DNA of 64,000 nt from Amorphophallus konjac (Eukaryota; Streptophyta; Magnoliopsida; Alismatales; Araceae), in the NCBI GenBank assembly GCA_022559845.1, contig CM040128.1:174584413-174648412 (forward strand), read 5' to 3'. Within the stretch, counting starts at the first letter, position 1. Each line of letters starts with the position of its first letter. Both the position numbers and the translations under genes were made by a program. The notes beneath the pieces are model-generated. The model had not been told where the DNA came from. It ran no database searches and was given only the letters and a program-made list of their open reading frames with translations. Below, one piece after another: positions 34,612 through 44,100 of this stretch.

Positions 34612-35331
34612 TAACGGTCTAACAAGGGTGTGTTAGATAGTTCTGACGGATCAACATTGGGCCGTTAGAGTCTGGCGGTTCACATCCCCCAATGTAGCAT
34701 TCAAATGGCCTAACGGTCCAATGCAAACGTGTCAGAGAAGTGTGGCGGTCCTACGATAGACCGTCACATTTCATGAGCGTTCAAAAAAATAAACCCGAAC
34801 GGTCATTCGTTCATTCAATACTCAATCGCCCAAAACACAAAACCCACAAGACCAGCGAGCAAACCCTCCCATCGGTGAAGATGACCGGCGACGAGCCTTC
34901 CCAACCACCGAAGGCGAGGGAGAAGAGGAAGGCTATACGCCGATTCCGGGCGAGGGTGGACCTCAAGCAGGGTAGCAAAAAATGTGACGGTCCAGGAACG
35001 AGGTGACGGTCAAATGCCAGACCGTTAGACATGACAGAACGAAGATGGATTTGAAGCAGGATGCAGAAAATGTGACGGTCCAGGAACAGAGCGCCAGACT
35101 GAAGTAACGGCCATAACTCAGACCGTCAGAAATGATAATGAAAAATTTGAGCCAATAATGTGTAGTAGGAAGGTGACGGCCTAGGAGTGGAGCGTCAGAG
35201 AAAGTAACGGTCATAGCTCAGACCGTCAGACATGACAGAATGAGGTTGAACTAAAAAACATGCAGTAGGAAATGTAATGGCCCAGGAATGGAGCGTCAGA
35301 GGCATCTGACGGTCTTACAATAGACCACTAG
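34612..35331. repeat. ACGGTC-N8 hairpin array upstream of the Tat-3 antisense gene
   Basis: Modules with GACCGT-type right arms begin at 34745, 35006, 35107, 35207 and 35309, each with an 8-nt loop. Partner modules with a GCGTCA or GTGTCA right arm alternate with them. The array lies just upstream of the plus-strand gene start at 35569. Confidence 0.8.
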
Positions 35332-35703
35332 AGGACAAAGCGTACTCCGAGACGGATTGTGCCGTGAGAGTCCAAACTCGAAGCAAGGACGCCTTAATCC
35401 TATCTAGAACTCTCCTAGACTCGAGATAAGGTCTTCTAACCCAAATCTTATCATTCTAGAGCCATAATCAGACCCTTAAAACCTAGGAACCAGCCCAAAA
35501 ATCATAGCTTTCCTCAATTCTCTGCTTCAAGGGCTGAAAAAAAAAACTCATTAAGGGCAAGGAACACCATGAATAGGAGCTTTGGAGCGATAAGCATGGA
35601 GGAGAAGGTTTACACCGGGCCTAAAGCAGCCAGGAAGGAGCATGGGGATCTGCAAAGGCTGACATCGACCCCCAAGCATCTTAGCTCAAGTGCCCAAAAA
35701 GTG

Positions 35704-35795
35704 GTAAGTTCTAATGATTTCAGCAAAGTTCATCAATCAATTTCTGCACTTCCTTCTTATGATTCACTCTTCTTCTTCTTCTTCCTTGTTTCTAG
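35704..35795 (+). other. Predicted intron in the Tat-3 antisense gene
   Basis: Donor GTG|GTAAGT, acceptor CTTGTTTCTAG|CCT, 92 bp, phase 0. Translation through it would hit the TAA near 35827, so splicing is required to join the two open parts. Confidence 0.75.
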
Positions 35796-36835
35796 CCTCT
35801 TCCTGGTCCAAGGTGTTACTCCAGCTTAAAGTGGGTGGCTCCCATGGTCAAAGAACTCCCTTTAGAAGTCTTAACCATCCTTAGGGCATGGCACCTCCAA
35901 CCTTTATTGGTTTTGGGGAAAAACTTTCAGAAATTGTCCTTAGATTGGGCAAACATTTCAGCTCTTATAGAATTATGGCATCCACAAACACATACCTTCG
36001 TTTTCTCTTCCCTTGAAGCCACAGTCCTATTGGAGGAGGTAGAGACCTACCTAGCCCTTGCTAAGACTAATGCGGGGGATGAAGATCTAGTGTGCCATAC
36101 GGTGGAACCTATTGACCCATCTTTGATCCTAAGTGATTTCATACACAACCAAAAGGACGTGAGGACCATGATCAGCCCAAACCATATTCACTTGATACCC
36201 ATGGCTCAATGGATAGTCTCTCATTGTAAGAACAAGTGGGAGAGATACGAAGCAATTGCCAAAGCCGTGTCGGTTTGCCTATGCGGAGTCTTCCTTTTCA
36301 CAACCACCGACCACCTCTTAGATATCCAAAACCTTAGCATCATCAGCGGGTTGTGGCGGGGTTTGTCCATATCTCAAGCAATCCTTTCATACGTTTACGA
36401 GGGACTTAGCTCAGCTTGCTTAGGAGGACCTTTATTCGGCTCCATGATAGTCATCAAGTGCTGGGCGGGCGTAAGAATTAAGTTCCAACCCAAGGAGAAC
36501 ATAACTTCAACCAGACGGATTTTTGGGAGCCACCCTTTGTTCTTCATTGGAGGTGCCTTTGGATTTTCTCCACAGGTTGAATGCAAGACGGCAGATAAGA
36601 AAACACGGGATGAATGGCGCCTCTTCCTCAACACTTTGCCAATGGAGAAGTTCATGATGCGTCCAAGAGTCCTTCGGAACACCTTGCTTAGAGTACCCCA
36701 GCGACCAGGCCTTGATCTTCAGCTAGTGGGGAATACTACCATGGCGATCTACAACCCGCACCGGTGCCATCTTCAAATTGGGCTACCCCGAACCGAAGTT
36801 CCTGCACTATCATACAACCCTCCCCTTCTAGCTAG

Positions 36836-36840
36836 GAAGG
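36836..36840. repeat. Left TSD of Tat-2 (GAAGG)
   Basis: Identical to 62031-62035. Confidence 0.95.
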
Positions 36841-37201
36841 TGTTTCAGCGTTTTCTTTCTTTCCCTTTTCGTTCACGTATCGATCAACCATTTGGCTAAC
36901 TGGTAGTCAACTGACTGATTGACGACGCGGGCGTGCCAGTCACATGAGTGACAATTTTATTGTGCGCTCATTCTGACCCATGTCGGGCGAATGTGAGGTT
37001 CGGTCGGACCAGCAGTCCGCCATACCATAAAGGTTATGGCGTTAATTACATCCCCCACGAGGAGGGAACACCTTTGATTAATTGCCGAGACATCAGGCTG
37101 TCGAAGCCGGATTAAAAAGAGCTACATGATGATCATGAGGAAGACATGCAAGATGCACATGTTTATCGTGTAGAAGATGCATAGTTCATGGAATTATGGA
37201 T

Positions 37202-37312
37202 CCTCGGTACGTGGCGAAGGACGTAGGTCCGAAGACCACCGCCGCGCACAGCGAAGACCTCTGACCAGACGTAATCCGGCTTTTCTGTCAACGCCATTTG
37301 ATCTACTCGAGG
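37202..37312 (-). other. Shared ~105-nt module in the Tat-2 3' LTR
   Basis: The ends are CCTCGGTA and TACTCGAGG, which pair as 5 + 3 bp with one bulged base. Inside are GTACGTGGCGAAGGA, GTAGGTCCGAAGACCACC, CGCA, GCGAAGACCTC, AATCC and CGCCATTTGAT. It lies in U5, about 360 bp from the internal end of the LTR, so it would be in the 5' leader of the genomic RNA. Confidence 0.7.
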
Positions 37313-37680
37313 ATGTATGCATGGATGCACACATGACGTTCATAACTATATTAAGCATGATAACAGAATTGTGGAAGCAAATGGTGATCAACCATGTTTA
37401 TTACTCCCCATCGAGTGGAAGGAAGAAGGCAGCACAAATATGTTGACGAAAGCAGAGTGCTAACGGATATGGTAATGAAGATATGATAACCATATAGTTC
37501 GGGCTCGCTAGGCCCTTTTTTTATTCAATTTATTACCAGCTATGCTTCAAAAATGGCAACATGCTTCCAAAACCGGTGCAACTATGCGAGAGGTAACTCA
37601 TACGGCGCGATAGAACATCAGTATGGACGGCTAATACGGCGCGGCCCCATAACCGGCTAAAACGGCGCGCAAGAGGATGG

Positions 37681-37801
37681 GGCGCGCCGGCTTGGGGCGT
37701 GCAGGAAAGTCGCAAGAAAATTTTTTTGATTATGAGTGTGGGGTTAACCCGGCGCGGGGGGGTACCGCGCCGGTTTAAGGCGCGCCGGTTAAGACCGCGC
37801 C
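37681..37801. repeat. CGCGCC motif runs with 15-nt period
   Basis: GGCGCGCC at 37681 is followed seven bases later by a decayed copy (GGCGTGCA; intact in the other LTR). At 37764-37801, ACCGCGCC, GGCGCGCC and ACCGCGCC follow each other with exact 7-nt spacers. Confidence 0.8.
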
Positions 37802-38148
37802 GTATTAACCCTATTTTGTTAATTTTTGAACTTTTTTCAAGTTTATTAAGCTCCCATAGAACATTTTAGAGTTGTTTAGGCCAATTGATTGTTTAATTGG
37901 AGCCCATGGCCTTCTAGGAATGAGGGAGCAAGTCAGTGCGAGGTTCATACTCAAGAACTGAGGTAACTAAGTCCAGAACGAGCGTTTCATTAAGGCTTAT
38001 TCAATCTTAATCTGTCCAAAATTGGACAGCATCTCCCCTGAACCTGAAGAGTTGCAGGGGAGAAGCGGGGTCATGCTCACCTGTGGAACAAGCCCCTAAA
38101 CCGCCGGTGTACACGGAGGCACCCAGCAAACCCCATCGGATAGGATAC

Positions 38149-38400
38149 CCCGAGGACTAGCCTACGAGGGGCACCAAGGCTCCGTAAGGGGAAAGATAGA
38201 GAGATGAGGTCATTGATGATGTGAGCATCACCCCGAGGGCTAGCCTGCGAGGGGTGGACAACCCACAGCTTATGACTCATCCCGTGGAGGAACCGACCAC
38301 CAAGAGGGTGAAGCTCCGACGGCTGGCCTACGAGGAGCATACATCTCTCGGCCTCGATTGGGTCTCAGATTGTCGGGGCTAAGCCTGTGAGGCTAAGACC
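38149..38400. repeat. Four degenerate GGCTAGCCT repeats, about 60-85 bp apart
   Basis: Motifs such as CGAGGACTAGCCTACGAGG and CGAGGGCTAGCCTGCGAGG recur near 38149, 38231, 38314 and 38375, and again in the other LTR. Each is a near-palindrome. Confidence 0.6.
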
Positions 38401-39643
38401 CCTGTTGCTATCTGCTATGGCCTTGGGGAAACATCTACCATTGAGGGGTAAAGTTCCCGATCGCCCAGCAGCTGTGCGAAGTAACAGGGAATGTCCCCCT
38501 CCCCGGACGATTAAGACGAAATAAAGGAATCTCGGAGCGGTTCACATGACTATAATGCAGAGGGGTAATCAATTCACAGGCGAGAAGAGCCAAACATGGA
38601 GGCATATGCTCGAACAGTTACGGCGCAGTGTTAAATCGATGCATCTTGCAATCCCAAGAACGACTCCCACCTCGCGAGCCACAGGGCGACAGGAAGAGAG
38701 GAATCGAGGGGAGTTAGTCCCTTGACAATACGGTAGAAAGAAGCATACGCAGAAGCGCAGCTCTGTCCACGGAGGGTATGCGGAGACCCTTAAATCAGAC
38801 ACGAGCATGGTCAAGAAGGGAAAACCCCGGGGAGGGGTGTTTCTGTAGCCCACGGTGCTTCGGGGCATGATCGGGGCTTCGGGAAAACCAGGATCAGAGA
38901 AAACGCACAGAAGACCTTAAACATACACATCGATGTAGATAGAGAAGTAGACAGAAGTTTCAAATCACTCATTCAACCTACTGGTCCAGACATTCAAATA
39001 CACCTTGCCATCCCAGAAACAGGAATGGGCCACTCATTTACACGTTAAGAATCCGGCACCGGCATCATTGCTCGGTCGCCGTTCATCATTCGCAGGGGAA
39101 AATACAGTAAGGAAAAGAAATCACAGAGGAGGGGAAAGGTCGGCTCATATCATTGCCATCCCTCCCCTCTCTTGCTTACAGTTGGTAGACGGAGACTCCG
39201 AAAGAGGAAAATCCATGAAAACCAAAGAGAGATAGACGCCGGCGCCCACCTGTTCTCAAAACAGAGTATCGGCCCACTTCTCCTTCTCCGGGTCCGGAGG
39301 ACTTCAACCAGAATAGAGGAAGACGGCCGTTGAAGGACGCTCGGACAGAAACTCCTCTTCCAAGAAGGCTCTCTCTCCTCCTGAAGGCCTCTCTCGAAAG
39401 ACCCCCTTCTTAACCTTCTGTCTACCCCCTCTTCTGCTTCTCAGCTCTTCTCTGCTTCTTCGCCCTTTTTTCAGCCCCCTTCTTTGTTTCGAATAGCCAT
39501 CTGTATATATACATGATCGAGCCCCAAGCCTCATACGGCGTGAAGAACTGCGTGCCGGGAAAGGCTTCATGGGCCTTTGCGCGCCGGAATAGCCAGGCCA
39601 TGGATGGGGTTCAGCGCGTCGGGATAGAGGGCATCAAGTGAGG

Positions 39644-39666
39644 GGCGCGCCGGTTTAGGGCGCGCC
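39644..39666. repeat. GGCGCGCC-N7-GGCGCGCC pair in U3
   Basis: Perfect pair with spacer GGTTTAG. The other LTR has GGCGCGCC-GATTTAG-GGCGCGCT at 61275-61297. Confidence 0.8.
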
Positions 39667-40399
39667 GGGCTAATGCTCCTCGTGGGCTTCGAGCCAGTTG
39701 ATGAGTCCGGGGATGATTCCGGGGGTCTCCGTGAACATTTATCTTGCCAATGCTCCTCGAAACTTCGACGAGATCTCTTGTAGAAGCTCCCCGGTTGACG
39801 TACGGCCATTCTCGAGACTCCAGATATCTTTGATTTGATCATACGGGCTTTCCACTGACACGGCCTTCGGCTCTATGATTCATGCTGCTGGCTCGGTCTG
39901 GCTCGTGCCCAAAGCTCCTTAGGGGGTGGTGTAACACCAGGGATAGTTCCGCCTGAGCTGGGTGATCATTCGGCCACTAATGGGCCCACCTTGGCAGGGC
40001 CGTACCCGTGCCGGGTGATCGGGATCTTCTGTCGACAGAGCTTTCGGTCCTCCGTCTCGGAGAGCCGGGGGAACTCCTTCATCTTCGGGAGAACCTCTTC
40101 ATATGGTGGGGGAACCACCGGATAGACCGTCGTCCTTGATCGGACAACGGGTGTAGTGTATGCGGCATGCCAAAGTCGATGCCGGTTCATTGGGTAGGCT
40201 TGGTCGCACTGCCGGTTGGTTGACGAGTTTGTCTCGGCTCTCCTGAGGTGAAGTCCCCGTGTCCACATGGAGTGACTCGAGGCTCTGTCAGCTTGAGAAG
40301 TCTTCAATATGTTGATCTTTATCGGCTTCCGTACTTCGGTGGGCCGGGTCATTCGTCCTTATGGCTTGGTCACCGACGATCATATTTTGAGTGCCAACA

Positions 40400-40411
40400 A
40401 ATGCCCCCCAG
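40400..40411 (-). promoter_or_regulatory. Polypurine tract of Tat-2
   Basis: The minus strand reads CTGGGGGGCATT directly before the LTR start TGTTGG. Confidence 0.8.
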
Positions 40412-40489
40412 ACGTGGGTGTTGCGAGCAAGGCACGAGTGCAGCAAGGCCAACGGATGAATTTCATCCAGACTGACCCCTTCTTTGATT

Positions 40490-40695
40490 GGCGGGCGCCT
40501 GGGATGGCCCTTAATTCGGCACGGGCGTTAACCCGGCACCGTTTAGATGTTAGTACGGCACGGCCTGTGACCCTTGGGCTTTTAATCCGACACGGCCGTT
40601 GACTTCCTGCTTTGACCCGGCGCGCCTTTTACCGCCGCGCCTTTCGCTTAAAGGGCTGTTAATCCGGCACGCTAAATAGCGCGCCGATTTAGCGA
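40490..40695. repeat. GC-rich palindrome cluster upstream of the Tat-2 antisense gene
   Basis: CCGGCACG/CGGCACGG and GGCGCGCC motifs are repeated here. One clean pair GGCGCGCC-TTTTACC-GCCGCGCC sits at 40619-40641. The same motif family is found in the LTRs, and it directly precedes the presumed antisense promoter. Confidence 0.7.
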
Positions 40696-40709
40696 TGGGG
40701 GACTCCCCC

Positions 40710-40717
40710 TATTTATC
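40710..40717 (+). promoter_or_regulatory. TATA-like box of the Tat-2 antisense gene
   Basis: CTATTTAT, followed by a pyrimidine-rich leader typical of plant 5' UTRs, about 115 bp before the predicted 5'-UTR donor site. Confidence 0.4.
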
Positions 40718-40826
40718 TTCTATCCTCTTTGTTTTTTCTTCATTGCCCTTCATTCGCACCAACTCTTCCTCTCTCTTCCCTTTCTTCTCTCCCTTTGGCG
40801 TTGAGAGCGGTGATTTCTTCCTTTGG

Positions 40827-41105
40827 GTGAGTGGAGGTGCTATCAATTTGGGTCTCGAAACCCATTCTTTGGACCCCGGGAGGCTTCTAGCAGGGCTTGC
40901 CCTCGGAGCTATTCCCCCGGGTGTTCCTCTGGTCTCGGTGTAATGTCGATGGCTGCCTTTTAGGGACCGTTCCTCAGTGGACGCGTTCCCGCTTTTCTTC
41001 GGCAATTCCCTGTGCTGGGGAGACTCTGCCGAAATTTTGTCAGAAGTTCGCCTTTGATTAGCAATTTTCTGACTTTGTTTTTATTTGGTATGCCTCTTTT
41101 TGCAG
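40827..41105 (+). other. Possible 5'-UTR intron of the Tat-2 antisense gene
   Basis: Donor TTTGG|GTGAGT and acceptor CTCTTTTTGCAG, 279 bp. Removing it makes ATG 41111 the first start codon after the splice and bypasses the in-frame upstream ATG at 41012. Confidence 0.5.
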
Positions 41106-41110
41106 CTATC

Positions 41111-44100
41111 ATGGCATCCAGTTCTTCTTCTCGTGCCGCAGTGACATGGGAGAACGTCAATTCCCTCGACTGGGGGCACGGCCAGGTGGCCATAGTTGCA
41201 GAGTCTTCGGATTCAGAGACGGACACTATAGACACCGGTCGTCTCCTTATTCTCGGGGGCGACTCTTTTCATTATGATAGAGAGGGCGTGACCAGGAAGG
41301 ATTATCCCAAGGACAAGCACCTGATGTCCCTTCTTCAGCGCTTCAACCTTCAGGGGAAGCGGGATGTGTTCGCCGTCCGGAAGGTCGAGCAGGCCCTGCT
41401 GGTGGAGAGAGACAGCTTGGCCGAATGCGTAATGCGAGGAAGACCCATCTATCTCCCCGGGGAGGTCGGGAAGTGGAGCGTTGTGCTGGGGCTGCAAGAC
41501 CTGGCTCCGACAGACGGACTGTTGACCAGAGCTCCCGAATTTGTACCTGCTCGGTGGAATGACTCCGCGGGCAGAGTAGATCGGGAGAAACCGATCTTTG
41601 GTTTATTCCTTGCCCCGTTGAGATGGGGATATAGAGATGAGTCATTCTTGCTGGATTGCTTGGCGATTCGCTTCAAGCACCAGATCTCCGTGGGGTGGTT
41701 TGCTGAGTTGAAAGCTACAGACGCCCACGCATTCAGGCCCGGAGTAGTGGAATTCACAGACTATGTGCTGCATCATTATGCTCCTCTTTTGACCAGAGCT
41801 GGTGTATATCACAGCGTGTACACTTCAAGGTATCGGTACCCGATTTCCCGAGGCTTGTGCTGTGGCATGATCGAGGTGTTTTGCCCTGAATACAACACCT
41901 TCTATACTTCAGAGGGGGAGACCTCCTTAGACTTATGGAGTCTATCTCAGCTCAGCGGCCTACCCATTGATGGAGAGCCGTATGAAGAAGTTTGTTGGCC
42001 TGACTGGTTGAAGGACCAGACCGACGGTGACGGTCGGTATATGGCGGGCTACGCCTATCGATATCTAATGAAGGCGTATCGCACCCTCTTCCATTCGTCG
42101 CACGACACGAGAGAAGCTCGAAAGCCGGGCGAGAAGCGAAGAGTGCGGATGGGCGCTTGGCTTCAATATTTCTTCCAGGGGAAGAACAAGTATGAAGATT
42201 TTCCTCCGATAGCACCGGTGGCCCAGAAGCGGAAGAAGAGGGTACGACGCCAGGCCGCTTCGTCATCTTCTTCGAGAGGAGGGCTGGGGGAAAACCCAAA
42301 CCCTACTGGTATTGATGCAGTGACTCACTGTGCTGCATATTTGGTTTATTGGCTTTGTTCCTTTGCTCTCCCTCAAGGTGACGAGAGCGTGATCAGGGCG
42401 GAAGCCATATATCCATCCTGTCTTATGGCTTGGGGTACCAAGCTGTCTCTTTGCCCAGTGGCCCTATGCCTCATTTACAAGATGTTGGGAGACTTGCATA
42501 AGACGCGCCTCCCCAGAAGCCTTCGGACGGTTGGTCCGTTACATTTCTTTAATGCTTGGGTCTGCACCCTGTTCCCGGAGGCAGCTCCTCGGGCGTTACA
42601 AGCAGTTCCTCTGGTCCCGCGCATGATAGAGTTTGCAAGTGCCGAGCCATCATTGCTAGCGGAGCAACTCTATGCCATTCGGGGTAAATTGACCCGTCTT
42701 CCTGTGGACTCGCCCGGGGTTCTTCATTTCTGGAGCTTAGCTGCTCACTCGAGCCCATTGACGAACAGGACGAGGCAATGCAAGCTCTTTGAAACTGAGG
42801 AGTACATCCATCCGATTTCCCAGGCCAATTATACCAGGCCTATTCTGGAGCCGGAGTTGGTTGATTGGGCACTGGCCATCAGGCCTAGTGTCCTCGTATT
42901 TCGCAAGAGCGGCATTCTGTGGCTGGAGCCGTATTACCCGTTCCGTTTCAGTCGGAACTTTGGCTACGACCAGCAGATTCCACATTCCTCTTCGCAATTT
43001 GCATTGCCCAACAGGCACAGGGCCGGGCAAACGTCCAATGACGACGCCCGGATATGGTGGGACTTTTTCCATCGTCGTGAAGATGTTTCTTTCCGGGTGC
43101 CCGCCCCCGCACGGTTCCCTCGCGTCACGCCTGAATACGTCAAGTGGTGGAACGCGCGGACGGGATTTTACAGGACCTCCCGGAGAGAGTGCTGGGCCGT
43201 GGCGGAGCACAGGTTCTTAGCTTCCCAGCCGGAGCCAGTTCTTGATATTGACGCTTCTTATTTGAAGAAGTTGAAATCTTGGACTAATACGGACGTGAAG
43301 GCCTATCTAGAGGCCCGCAAGCTCGTAAAAGGCCGCAAGATGAAAGTTGAGCTGAAGTTGCCCCCGATCAACAAGGATGATTATGTGAAGACCCTTCGGG
43401 GTTTATGCCGGGTAAGCAGTGAGAGGGTGATTCTCCAGCAACTTCCTTTACCGGTAGAAGAGCCTATCACAGCTGTGGCCAACTGGCGTCCCGAGGTGGA
43501 TAGGTTATATCCCCATCGGACTTTCATTCGCAAGGAGGACAGACGGGCTGAGTTATATGCCAATACCCCCTGGCTGTTCGCACTCCTTCGGTCTCACGGC
43601 CTCTCGGTGGGTAGCCCCAGTGAAGCCATACTGGAGCATCCTCTTCAGATCTCCTTCAAATATGCAGACAGGTGGGGGCTGGACCATCTGGGCCTGTATT
43701 ATCTGCTATCCTCCCGTGGCCATGAGGACCTGGCACTGCTGGCTGAGCCGAGCGAAAAGATCGAGGATCTATGCTGGCTTATTCGCGAGGCGGCTTCGAG
43801 GGACAAGACGCCATCGCTATTTTATTGGCCTCTCTTCCCCTTTTATACGGGACCGGCAAGTACATTCTATCTTTTCCTTCAGGCCCTTCGGCCAGCTTCT
43901 TCTTTTCATTATGGTTGTGTCATTCTCACCCTTATGCGTATATAGTCCGACCGACTTCGGAGGAGACCCGGCACTTTAGGGAGCTGATCATAAAGGCCCA
44001 AAAGCCGACATATTTTGAAGTTCCTGAGCCGGCCCCGACCGCGATGCCACTGCCTCCTGGAGATTCGAGGAAGAGGACCAGGTCCCAACTTCGAGAGGCC

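Larger units (their letters stand above)
35569..36840 (+). pseudogene. Tat-3 antisense gene, DUF7745-like protein, 5' part (interrupted by Tat-2)
   Basis: Exon 1 (35569-35703) and exon 2 (from 35796) join in phase 0 across a consensus intron. The product has LEVLTILRAWHLQPL, then WANISALIELWHPQTHTFVF and ATVLLEEVETYLAL, a pattern of the DUF7745/plant-mobile-domain-like group. A long helical middle contains YEAIAKAVSVCLCGVFLF. A WRLFLNTLP-type Trp helix and an AIYNPHRCHLQIGLPR step follow, near the usual 'YNP...RQ.G.P' element. Tat-2 inserted at GAAGG (36836-36840). The frame resumes at 62036 and ends at 62208, giving 451 codons including the stop. Apart from that insertion I see no stop. The function is unknown; it is an antisense passenger of a Tat element or a captured host gene. 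The family call is from pattern recognition. Confidence 0.6.
36841..40399 (-). repeat. 3' LTR of Tat-2
   Basis: TGTTTCAGCG start and CCAACA end. It contains the shared ~105-nt module, CGCGCC palindrome runs, a four-copy GGCTAGCCT minisatellite-like zone, and a minus-strand TATATATA segment at about 39503-39512. Several open frames of 60-130 codons recur in both LTRs, but nothing shows they are used. Confidence 0.95.

Noticed and set aside
39966..40352. 128-codon minus-strand frame conserved in both Tat-2 LTRs
   Set aside because: Conservation follows from LTR identity. It overlaps U3, and nothing in its sequence suggests a protein.
41012..41110. ATG at 41012 as start of the Tat-2 antisense gene
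   Set aside because: The segment ends in a good 3' splice site (CTCTTTTTGCAG) just before ATG 41111, and the 33 extra residues look like translated intron.
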